Source: Deltaproteobacteria bacterium (lineage in GTDB: Bacteria > Desulfobacterota > Desulfarculia > Adiutricales > Adiutricaceae). Taken from it: a DNA stretch of 46,934 bases. Shown here one piece after another: positions 25,764-32,993 of the stretch. The translations under genes and the position numbers were made by a program. Positions within the stretch are counted from its first letter, which is position 1; every line of letters starts with the position of its first letter. Location of the stretch: contig JAISMF010000046.1 of NCBI GenBank assembly GCA_031276865.1, positions 1 through 46,934 on the forward strand, given 5' to 3'. The notes under the pieces are model-generated. The model was not told the origin of the DNA. It saw only the letters and a list, made by a program, of their open reading frames with translations, and did no database searches.

Positions 25764-27002
25764 GTGCCGCGCATCGATGTTTCGGGGCTGAAGGGAGCGA
25801 ACGGCTCCAAAAGGCCGTATACGCCTCTGGAGAGGTTGAAAGTTCCCAAGAGCGACAAGTGGAGGGAGAGGGAGGCGCGTAGGGATCCCTCCGCTCCGGC
25901 CCGCCGCGGCCGGGGGGGAGGCGAAGCCAGGGAACGGCGCGCCGTTCCGGAAAGGTCCGCCCCCGAAATCCATCGGCGGCCGGCCAAGGCGCCTTCGGGA
26001 GTCGCGGCCTTCCGGATAAACACCCTGGAGCGTCTGGAGTTTCCGCCCCCCGCCCGGGAGGCCTCCTCCGGCAAAGACTCCCCCAGGGGATCCAAGGGGG
26101 GGGGGGCCGGGGGGAGGGTCCTTTTGGACGCCGTCAAGGGCGGAACGCGGTTTTTGCGCCGCGGCTTAAGCCTCCTTTTAATCGCGGCCGGCTCCGCCCT
26201 GGTGCTTTTAATCGTCTCGGCCCTCTGCGTCTACGCTTATTTATATTTTTCCGAAAGCGACTATTTCATGATCAAGAGATTCGACATCCGGGGGATCTCC
26301 AAAGTGAGCCGGGCCCAGATTTTAAGCGCGAGCGGTCTCGACCGCCCGGTGAACGCCATCACCTTCGACACGGTGGCCGCGGTGAGATCCCTGAAAAGCC
26401 TTCCCTGGATCGAGGACGCCGAAATCTCCCGCACCCCGCCTCCGGACGGAGTGACCATCCGGGTGCGGGAGTACAAGGCCCGGGCCGTGGTGAACCTCGA
26501 GCAGCTTTACTACATCGACCAGGAGGGGAGGCCTTTTAAAAACCTGGAGCCGGGGGAGGATCCCGATTTTCCGGTGGTGAGCGGCTTCACCCTAGACGAG
26601 CTTTTGGAGGGCGGCCCCTTGGTTAAAAGCCAGGTCCTGGAGGTCTTCGAGCTGATGGACATCCTCGCCGAGCGCCGGGGGGACTTCGCTTTGGAAAACG
26701 TCTCCGAGATCCGCCGCGACCCGGACATCGGAATCACGATCTTCATGAAAAACGGCGGGCTTGAGGCCCGGCTCGGCTTCGGCCCCTACGGCGAGAAGAC
26801 CGGGCGCCTGGAGACGGTTTTCCGCAAGTTGCGGGACAACGGCTGGCACGAGGGCCTGATTTATCTGAATTTGGAATGCGTGCCCCGGGTCACGGCCGGA
26901 TATCTTAAGGGGAGTTCCCCGAGGGAGAAGAGCGGGGAGATTGAAACGGAGGAGGAAGAGCTCCCGCCTCCTTTGGAAGTGGTGGAGCCGCTTCCTTTGT
27001 GA
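25764..27002 (+). CDS. ftsQ: cell division protein FtsQ (POTRA domain)
   Basis: 412 residues from a GTG with AAAGGAG nine bases upstream; the frame continues 15 codons further back through a T-run, which I discount. The N-terminal cytoplasmic tail is unusually long (~130 residues, Arg/Pro/Gly-rich). One transmembrane helix follows (LSLLLIAAGSALVLLIVSALCVYAYLYF, key part only), then the POTRA domain starting YFMIKRFDIRGISKVSRAQI and the FtsQ-specific region SLPWIEDAEISRTPPDGV-like. It links FtsL/FtsB to the division site. E. coli FtsQ has only about 25 cytoplasmic residues. Confidence 0.88.
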   Translation: MPRIDVSGLKGANGSKRPYTPLERLKVPKSDKWREREARRDPSAPARRGRGGGEARERRAVPERSAPEIHRRPAKAPSGVAAFRINTLERLEFPPPAREASSGKDSPRGSKGGGAGGRVLLDAVKGGTRFLRRGLSLLLIAAGSALVLLIVSALCVYAYLYFSESDYFMIKRFDIRGISKVSRAQILSASGLDRPVNAITFDTVAAVRSLKSLPWIEDAEISRTPPPDGVTIRVREYKARAVVNLEQLYYIDQEGRPFKNLEPGEDPDFPVVSGFTLDELLEGGPLVKSQVLEVFELMDILAERRGDFALENVSEIRRDPDIGITIFMKNGGLEARLGFGPYGEKTGRLETVFRKLRDNGWHEGLIYLNLECVPRVTAGYLKGSSPREKSGEIETEEEELPPPLEVVEPLPL

Positions 27003-27070
27003 GGAGTTTTCGTTAGTCGTTACCTTTTTCGCGGGGGATATTTTCGGTCGATTTTCAAGAGGAGGGCGAA

Positions 27071-28345
27071 ATGTCTATTTTCAAGTCGAGGGGGCCGGAT
27101 CAGTCCGGAAACGAGGATATACTGGTGGGCCTCGATATCGGCACCACCAAAATCTGCTGCATCATAGCCGTGCCGGACAACCTGGGCGGAATCGAGATTC
27201 GGGGCGTGGGCAATTCCAAGTCCCTGGGGATGACCCGCGGCATGGTCGTGAACATGGATCTGACCATCCAGGCCATCCGGGAGGCCGTGGACGAGGCCTC
27301 CGCCATGGCGGGCTGCCGGGTGGACGACGTGTATCTGGGGATAGCCGGCGGGCACATCCACAGCTTCAACACCGAAGGCGTCATCGCGGTTCGCGACAAA
27401 GTGGAGAGGATCATAACCGAGGAGGATAAGAAGAGGGTGCAGAAGGCGGCCCTGGTTTTAAACACCCCGGTGGACCGCGACATCTTCCAGAGCGTCGCCC
27501 AGGAGTACGTGGTGGACGGACAGGACGGCATCCTGGATCCCGTGGGCATGGTGGGGGTGCGCCTGGAGGTGAAGGTGCACGTCATCACCGGCGCCATCAA
27601 CGCCATTCAGAATCTTTTGAACTGCGTGGCCAACGCCGGATTCAACGTGAACGACATCATCTTGGAGTCCCTGGCCTCCGCCTCGGCGGTTTTAAGCCCC
27701 CAGGAGATGGACGTGGGCGCGGCCATTTTGGATTGCGGAGGAGGAACGACGGACATCGCGCTGTTCGCCGGAGGAGCGGTGAAACACTCGGCGGTTTTGG
27801 CCTTGGGCGGAAATTCTTTGACCTCGGATCTGGCGCAGGGGCTGAGGACCTCAAACGAGATAGCCGAGATGCTCAAAATTTCCGAGGGCTGCTGCCTCAC
27901 CTCCATGGTGGAGGGCCGCGGTCCCGTGGAGGTGCCCTCCGTGGGCGGCTTCGCCCCGCGGGAGGTGCCGGCTAGGTACTTTTCGGCCATTCTGGAAAGA
28001 AGGGTGGAGGAGATCCTGACCCACGTGAGCCAGGAGTTCGTGCGCTCGGGATTCGATGGCGCCATAAACGGCGTGGTTTTAACCGGCGGCACCTCCCTTT
28101 TGCCCGGAGTGACCGAGATGGCCAGGGAGATCTTCAACCGTCCGGTGCGCCGCGGATATCCCGCGTGCGGCGGCTTTTTGGCGGAAATGGTCCACGATCC
28201 CAAATTCGCGACGGGCATAGGACTCATCCTTTACGGGCTGCAGAACAGCGAATCCGCCATGCGGGTGCCGAAATCCGAAAAATCCTCTCCGTCTCTCTGG
28301 GGAAGGATTTGGAAGAGGCTCAAAAGCATGCTGGAGCAGGGTTGA
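27071..28345 (+). CDS. ftsA: cell division protein FtsA, paralogue 1 (canonical type)
   Basis: 424 residues, actin-like ATPase that tethers FtsZ to the membrane. ATP-binding blocks are intact: LDIGTTKICCI (phosphate 1, ~21-31), DCGGGTTDIALF (phosphate 2, ~221-232) and GVVLTGGTSLLPGV (adenosine). The 1C/SHS2 region starts RIITEEDKKRVQKAALVLNTP. The C-terminus SLWGRIWKRLKSMLEQG is an amphipathic, basic helix typical of the FtsA membrane-targeting sequence. AGAGGAGGG precedes the ATG. It is the first of three tandem ftsA genes and the one nearest the usual family sequence. Confidence 0.93.
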   Translation: MSIFKSRGPDQSGNEDILVGLDIGTTKICCIIAVPDNLGGIEIRGVGNSKSLGMTRGMVVNMDLTIQAIREAVDEASAMAGCRVDDVYLGIAGGHIHSFNTEGVIAVRDKVERIITEEDKKRVQKAALVLNTPVDRDIFQSVAQEYVVDGQDGILDPVGMVGVRLEVKVHVITGAINAIQNLLNCVANAGFNVNDIILESLASASAVLSPQEMDVGAAILDCGGGTTDIALFAGGAVKHSAVLALGGNSLTSDLAQGLRTSNEIAEMLKISEGCCLTSMVEGRGPVEVPSVGGFAPREVPARYFSAILERRVEEILTHVSQEFVRSGFDGAINGVVLTGGTSLLPGVTEMAREIFNRPVRRGYPACGGFLAEMVHDPKFATGIGLILYGLQNSESAMRVPKSEKSSPSLWGRIWKRLKSMLEQG

Positions 28346-28374
28346 AAAATTTTTATAAAGTTATCTTTTTTTCC

Positions 28375-28403
28375 TGTTAAAAGAGAAATCTTTCAGGTAT
28401 GAT
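28375..28403 (+). promoter_or_regulatory. candidate promoter for ftsA2-ftsA3
   Basis: TGTTAA (28375-28380), a 17-base spacer and TATGAT (28398-28403) lie in the AT-rich 111-base gap between the first and second ftsA genes. It would start transcription about 45 bases before ftsA2, separating expression of the two extra paralogues from the upstream cluster. Confidence 0.4.
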
Positions 28404-28456
28404 GTCGCAAGTTTCAGAGAAAACTTTTTAGGGGGGATTCCCGAGAGGAAAAAGTT

Positions 28457-29656
28457 ATGCCTCATTCTGAAATCATCACGGTTCTAGATCTCGGAACCTC
28501 GAAAACCCGCTGCGTCATGGCGGAGGTCGACGGAAAGGGAAAATGCTCCGTGATCGGCTTCGGCGGAGCCGTCTCCCAGGGGGTGAGCCGGGGCAAGGTG
28601 GTCGATCCCGCCAAGGCCTCGGCCTCCTTTAGGGAGGCGGTCTCCCGGGCGGAATCCGTTTCGGGCCGCCGAGCGGAGCGCTTCCACCTGGGCGTCGCCG
28701 GCGGAAACGTGAAGAGCCATAACGCCGTCTCCGCGGCGGAATTCATGGGCGGGGACGGACGGGTGATAAGCGAGGCGGACAAGTTCGAGGCCATGCACGC
28801 CTTGGCCGAGCGGGATCTCCCCGAAGACCGGAAGATCCTCCACGCCGTCGCCCGCGACTACTTCCTGGACGGAATCCGCGTCCCGGAGCCCGCCGGGAGA
28901 AGGGGAAAAATCTTGGAGATCGACGCGCACGTGGTGACCGCGTCGGCGGAGGCCGTGTCCAACGCCATGGAATGCGCGCGTCTGGGGGGGGCGCGGGGCG
29001 AGACCGTCTTGGTGAACACGACCCTGGCCGCGGCCGAGGCCTCGCTTTTCCCCGAGGAGATGGAGAGCGGCGCGGCCCTCTTGGAAATGGGCGCCGGCTG
29101 CACCGGCCTCATCGTCTTTTCCGGCGGCGTTCCCGCGCTCACGGGCGTGTTGACGTTCGGCGGAGCGAACTTCACCCGGGATCTCTCCCAGAGATTGGGC
29201 CTTTCCTTAGCCGAGGCGGAGGACTTGAAAATTATTGAAGGCCTGACCCCGGCCCCCATGCCGTCTTCGCCCGAAAAAGGCGCGGGCGGCGCCGGAAAGG
29301 CCGGGGATTCGTGGCGGAGGGCGCACGCCTTGAGGGCCCGCGCCACCGAGATCCTTAGCGTTTGCCGCCAGGAAATGGTCGGGAACGGCCTTCTAAACAA
29401 AGTCGGATCGATCGTCCTCACCGGCGGCTGCGCCATGTTCAAGGGCCTAACCGAGCTCGCGGCGGAAATTTTCGCGCTTCCCGTCAGGGTGGGGCGGCCC
29501 CTGGCCGGAAGCGTTCCGGCGGGAATGGTGCCGAGTCCGGGATTTTCCGCGGCCGCGGGACTCATCCTCCTCGCCATGAAATGGACAAGGCCCCGCGACG
29601 GCTCCCCGGGAATGAAGTTTCCCGCCGGCGCCTCCAGAGGAGGTTACCATGCCTGA
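28457..29656 (+). CDS. FtsA paralogue 2, diverged, no membrane-targeting helix
   Basis: 399 residues. It is clearly FtsA-like from LDLGTSKTRCVMA and VIGFGGAVSQGVSRGKVVD through the SHS2-like region to GSIVLTGGCAMFKGLTELA. The phosphate-2 loop reads LEMGAGCTGLIVF where FtsA has D-x-G-G-G-T-T-D: the first Asp is Glu, one Gly is Ala, one Thr is Cys and the last Asp is Gly. The protein ends in MKFPAGASRGGYHA, with no amphipathic helix. An insertion rich in Gly/Ala/Pro (SSPEKGAGGAGKAG) lies in domain 2B. It is closer to paralogue 3 (shared MP-SEIIT start) than to 1. Its end overlaps ftsA3 by 8 bases and encodes that gene's GGAGGT ribosome site. Likely a non-hydrolysing partner subunit (inference). 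Confidence 0.85.
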   Translation: MPHSEIITVLDLGTSKTRCVMAEVDGKGKCSVIGFGGAVSQGVSRGKVVDPAKASASFREAVSRAESVSGRRAERFHLGVAGGNVKSHNAVSAAEFMGGDGRVISEADKFEAMHALAERDLPEDRKILHAVARDYFLDGIRVPEPAGRRGKILEIDAHVVTASAEAVSNAMECARLGGARGETVLVNTTLAAAEASLFPEEMESGAALLEMGAGCTGLIVFSGGVPALTGVLTFGGANFTRDLSQRLGLSLAEAEDLKIIEGLTPAPMPSSPEKGAGGAGKAGDSWRRAHALRARATEILSVCRQEMVGNGLLNKVGSIVLTGGCAMFKGLTELAAEIFALPVRVGRPLAGSVPAGMVPSPGFSAAAGLILLAMKWTRPRDGSPGMKFPAGASRGGYHA

Positions 29657-30884
29657 CAGCGAAATCATCACGGCTTTGGACATAGGCACCTCGAAGACCT
29701 GCTGCGTCATGGCCGTGGTGGGCGAGAACGGGGATTTCAGCGTCATCGGTTTCGGAAACGCCCCCTCCACGGGCATGTCCCGGGGAATGGTCACGAACGT
29801 CGACCGCACGGTGAGCGCCATCAAGGCGGCGGTCTCCGAGGCGGAGCACATGGCGGGCTTCGAGGCGGATAACGTCATCTTGGGAGTCGCCGGCGGAAAC
29901 GTGGCCTGCCACAACACCAACGGGATAGTGGGCGTCAGGGACACCCGCGGCCACATCATCTCCGAGGACGACAAAAAAAGGGCCAGGCAGTCCGCGATGA
30001 GCCGCAACGTGCCTCCGGATCGGGAGATTCTGCACTCCATCGAGCAGGAGTACGACGTCGACGGCCAGGGCGGCATCAAGGATCCCTCCGGCATGGTGGG
30101 GGTGCGCCTCGAGGTGAACATGCACCTCGTGACCGTCTCCACCAACGCCTTGCAAAACGTTCTAAACTGCGCCAAACTCGCGGGGCTGAGGGTGCGGGAG
30201 GAGGATATAGTCCTCATGTCCCTGGCATCCTCGGAGGCCGTGCTCACGCCCCAGGAGAAGCAGATGGGGGTGGCCCTTCTGGATTTCGGGGCCGGCACCA
30301 CGGGATTCATGGTGTTTTCCGGCGGCTCGCCCAGGCACACCAAGGTTTTAAACCTCGGGGGAAACAGCCTCACCCGGGACGTCTTCAAGACGCTGCGGGC
30401 GACTTTGGAGTCCGCGGAAATTTTAAAGATCCGGGAGGGTTGCTGCGCTAGGTGGCTTCTCCCGCCCGAGGGGGGCCTTTTGGAGATTCCGGACGTGAAC
30501 GGCGGAACCCAGGAGGTGGACTCCCACGTGCTTTGCGACATCCTGGAGAGCCGGGTGGAGGAGATCATGTCGCGCCTCCATCAGGAGCTCATCGCGAGCG
30601 GTTACGACCAGCAGGTCGCGGGCGTGGTTTTAACCGGCGGCTCCTCGCTTTTAAAAGGGGTCCCGGAACTGGCCTCCGACATCTTTCAAAGACCGGCGCG
30701 CGTGGGCTACCCCGCCTACGAGGGCGGACTCTCGGAGATGGTCTACAGTCCCAAATTCTCCACGGTGACGGGCCTTTTGCTTTACGCCTTGCGCCGCGAG
30801 GAGTATCAGGGGGCCCCGGTCTTCCGCGCCGCTAAAAAGGAGAGAGGCTTTTTTGGCGGAATTTTGGATCGGATCTTGGGCTGA
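29649..30884 (+). CDS. FtsA paralogue 3, with membrane-targeting helix
   Basis: 411 residues. Blocks are LDIGTSKTCCVMA (phosphate 1), LDFGAGTTGFMVF (phosphate 2; the second Asp is Gly), and GVVLTGGSSLLKGVPELA (adenosine). The 1C region HIISEDDKKRARQSAMSRNVPPD is close to paralogue 1. The C-terminus KKERGFFGGILDRILG is a short amphipathic helix consistent with a membrane anchor. It starts inside ftsA2 with GGAGGT five bases upstream of the ATG, so its translation is coupled to ftsA2. Function is probably FtsA-like; whether it still hydrolyses ATP is unclear. Confidence 0.88.
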   Translation: MPDSEIITALDIGTSKTCCVMAVVGENGDFSVIGFGNAPSTGMSRGMVTNVDRTVSAIKAAVSEAEHMAGFEADNVILGVAGGNVACHNTNGIVGVRDTRGHIISEDDKKRARQSAMSRNVPPDREILHSIEQEYDVDGQGGIKDPSGMVGVRLEVNMHLVTVSTNALQNVLNCAKLAGLRVREEDIVLMSLASSEAVLTPQEKQMGVALLDFGAGTTGFMVFSGGSPRHTKVLNLGGNSLTRDVFKTLRATLESAEILKIREGCCARWLLPPEGGLLEIPDVNGGTQEVDSHVLCDILESRVEEIMSRLHQELIASGYDQQVAGVVLTGGSSLLKGVPELASDIFQRPARVGYPAYEGGLSEMVYSPKFSTVTGLLLYALRREEYQGAPVFRAAKKERGFFGGILDRILG

Positions 30885-31187
30885 GGGGTCTTTTTTTTCC
30901 ATGGCTCCTTCTATTTGGTTTTTTCCCACCTTCTTTCCACCTTTCGCGTTTTTTTAACGCTTTTCCGGTTCGTCCGGTTTTCACTCCGCCTTCGGCTTTC
31001 CCCTGGCGGAAAACGCTTTTCACGGCGGAGATCCCTTGTTTCCGCGTTTTAGAGTCTGCCTCGGGGCGCTCCCTTTCGTCTGGAAAGGGCGTTCCACCCG
31101 AGACAGCGGCTTTTTTTCCCTTTTCCAGGATTTTTTTCCTTTTCCCCGGCGGGGAAGATTTGGAAGAAATCCGTCGGAGGACAGATT
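30885..31187 (+). other. T/C-rich leader before ftsZ
   Basis: About 300 bases without a gene, rich in T and C runs (TCTTTTTTTTCC, GGTTTTTTCCC, CAGGATTTTTTTCC). Small inverted repeats GGCGGAAAACGC/GCG-type occur near 31005-31027. A purine patch before the ftsZ ATG (GGAGGACAGATT) is the ribosome site. I see no firm promoter. Confidence 0.5.
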
Positions 31188-32576
31188 ATGGCGGACGATT
31201 TCTCATTCGTTAAAAATTCCGGCGAGGTTAAGACCGGCGTCACCAAGCACGTCTTGAAAGTAGTCGGCATCGGCGGATGCGGCAACAAGACTCTAAATCA
31301 CTTAATCACCCAAGGTCTCGATGGGCCGGAATACATCGCCATCAACTCCGATCCCCAGGACCTTGACAACTGCCTGGCCGCCCATAAGATTCTCATAGGC
31401 GAGAAGACCACCAAGATGCGGGGCTGCGGGGGCGATCCGGAACTGGGACGCCTCGCCTGCGTCGAGAGTCTGGAAAAGATCAAAAACGCCTTGGCCGGCA
31501 CCGACATGCTCTTCATCACCGCCGGCATGGGCGGAGGCACCGGCAGCGGCGCCGCCCCCGTGGTGGCCCAGGCCATGGCCGAAATGGAGGACAGCCCCTT
31601 AATCGTGGCGGTGGTGGCGACGCCCTTCGAGTTCGAGAACCGCATGAAGGTCGCGGACGAGGTGGTGCGGCAGCTCACGGAGCTTTGCAGCTGCATAATC
31701 ACCATCTCCAACGAGAAGCTCCAGCGCACGGCCCCCAAGGGGACCACCCTCCTGCAGGCCAAGGCCCTGGGAAACGACATCCTCGCCAAGGCCGTGGCCG
31801 GCATTATCGAGATCCTCACCAAACCAGGGGATTTCAACAATTTGGACTTCAGGGACATCCAGGCGGTCATGAGCGTGAAGGGCCCCGGTTTAATCGGCAT
31901 GGGCGAGGCCTCGGGCGAGGATCGGGGCAAAAAGGCCCTGAAAAACGCCATAACCTCGCCCTTGTTGGGCAACGCCTCCATCAAGGGGGCCAAGAGGATC
32001 CTCGTGAACTTCACCGCGGACGAGTCGGTTCTTTTAGAGGAGTACACCGAGGTCAACATGCTCGCGGTCCAAGAGGCGGACCCCGACGCCAAGGTCTACT
32101 CGGGCTGGGTCACCGACAACACCCTGGCCAAGGACGGGGTGGTCAAGATCACGATCATCGCGACAGGCATAGGCGACCAGAGCGAGTGGGAGAAGCCGGA
32201 GAAGGGGGAAGAGGAGATTATCACCCTGGACAACTTGGCCGAGGATGAGGAGATAGGCTTCCGCGGCGAAAAGGAGCCCGTTCAACCCGGCGTTCGGGAG
32301 CAACAGCTTCCGGCCGCGCCGCAGGTGCGGACCTTTACGCCCAAACCGCTTATGAATCCCGCCCAGCCCAGAGTCCAGGCCTCCCAGATCCGCCAGCCGC
32401 TTTCCGCCCAGGGAGCGAGGCGCCCCACCAAGTACGAGGTCAACCAGGCGGTGGACCCCGGTCCCGCCCCCCCCAAGCTGTACGGCGACGACTTCGCGGA
32501 GGGAGGGGTGGATCCCGTGAACAACAACCCCAAGAAGTTCGAGAAGCCCAGCTTCATGCGCAAGGGTCTGAGCTGA
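31188..32576 (+). CDS. ftsZ: cell division GTPase FtsZ
   Basis: 462 residues; the tubulin-like protein that forms the Z ring. T1 loop GIGGCGNKTLNHLI (~27-40), T3 GCGGDPELGR, T4 signature AGMGGGTGSGAAPVV (~110-124), base region PFEFENRMKVAD, and the catalytic T7 block NNLDFRDIQAVM with N-x-D-x-x-D intact. A Pro/Gln-rich linker (~335-440) leads to the C-terminal peptide KFEKPSFMRKGLS, the site that binds FtsA. Oddities: the usual GGGGN of T1 is GGCGNK and T3 GAG is GCG. GGAGG lies ~10 bases before the ATG. Last gene of the cluster; a terminator follows. Confidence 0.96.
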   Translation: MADDFSFVKNSGEVKTGVTKHVLKVVGIGGCGNKTLNHLITQGLDGPEYIAINSDPQDLDNCLAAHKILIGEKTTKMRGCGGDPELGRLACVESLEKIKNALAGTDMLFITAGMGGGTGSGAAPVVAQAMAEMEDSPLIVAVVATPFEFENRMKVADEVVRQLTELCSCIITISNEKLQRTAPKGTTLLQAKALGNDILAKAVAGIIEILTKPGDFNNLDFRDIQAVMSVKGPGLIGMGEASGEDRGKKALKNAITSPLLGNASIKGAKRILVNFTADESVLLEEYTEVNMLAVQEADPDAKVYSGWVTDNTLAKDGVVKITIIATGIGDQSEWEKPEKGEEEIITLDNLAEDEEIGFRGEKEPVQPGVREQQLPAAPQVRTFTPKPLMNPAQPRVQASQIRQPLSAQGARRPTKYEVNQAVDPGPAPPKLYGDDFAEGGVDPVNNNPKKFEKPSFMRKGLS

Positions 32577-32628
32577 GAGGACCCTTTCGCCGCGAAACCT
32601 TCCAAGGGATTTTTCATGATTTTTTCTC

Positions 32629-32653
32629 CGCCGGGGCCTTTTCGGCCCCGGCG
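32629..32653 (+). terminator. GC hairpin after ftsZ
   Basis: A perfect 10-bp stem CGCCGGGGCC/GGCCCCGGCG with loop TTTTC, 53 bases after the ftsZ stop. The T tract after it is weak (CCTTTAACCTTCGTTTTT), so it may need help or may mainly protect the mRNA end. Confidence 0.55.
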
Positions 32654-32656
32654 CCT

Positions 32657-32875
32657 TTAACCTTCGTTTTTCTTTCCGGTCGATTCGTTTTCGCCGTTCC
32701 ATCGTCTGCGTCTTTTCCCGTTTTCTTCTCCCCAAAGCGGACACGCCCCCTTAAGGGAGATTGGGAGCGAAAAGAGAGCTTCGGGGAAGGCTTTGATAAA
32801 CCTTTCATCGCCAATTTTTAGATTTTTTGCGGCGGCATCCGTAAAATAAACCCATCCGGCCCCGCCTTTCTTCAC
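32657..32875 (-). CDS. possible small minus-strand ORF after ftsZ
   Basis: A 72-codon frame starting GTG with AAAAGAG just upstream. The first two thirds look protein-like (GWVYFTDAAAKNLKIGDERF, then PEALFSLPISLKGACPLWG), the end is Lys/Arg/Glu-rich low complexity. The start sits inside the hairpin at 32852-32902. I do not recognise it. Confidence 0.25.
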   Translation of the reverse strand: MKKGGAGWVYFTDAAAKNLKIGDERFIKAFPEALFSLPISLKGACPLWGEENGKRRRRWNGENESTGKKNEG

Positions 32876-32910
32876 CTCTTTTCATGGGGCGCGGCCGGAT
32901 GGTTTTTTTT
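32852..32910 (+). terminator. intrinsic terminator, long loop
   Basis: CCATCCGGCC (32852-32861) pairs with GGCCGGATGG (32893-32902) and is followed by eight Ts. The 31-base loop is longer than usual. It would end transcription leaving the dcw cluster before the radical SAM gene. Confidence 0.55.
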
Positions 32911-32993
32911 CGAGGTTTAAAAAAATTTCCGTCAAAACGGGAAACAAGGGCGGAGGCGAGAAAGGGGCCGCTTTAAGGGAGCGGGGGGGGAGG

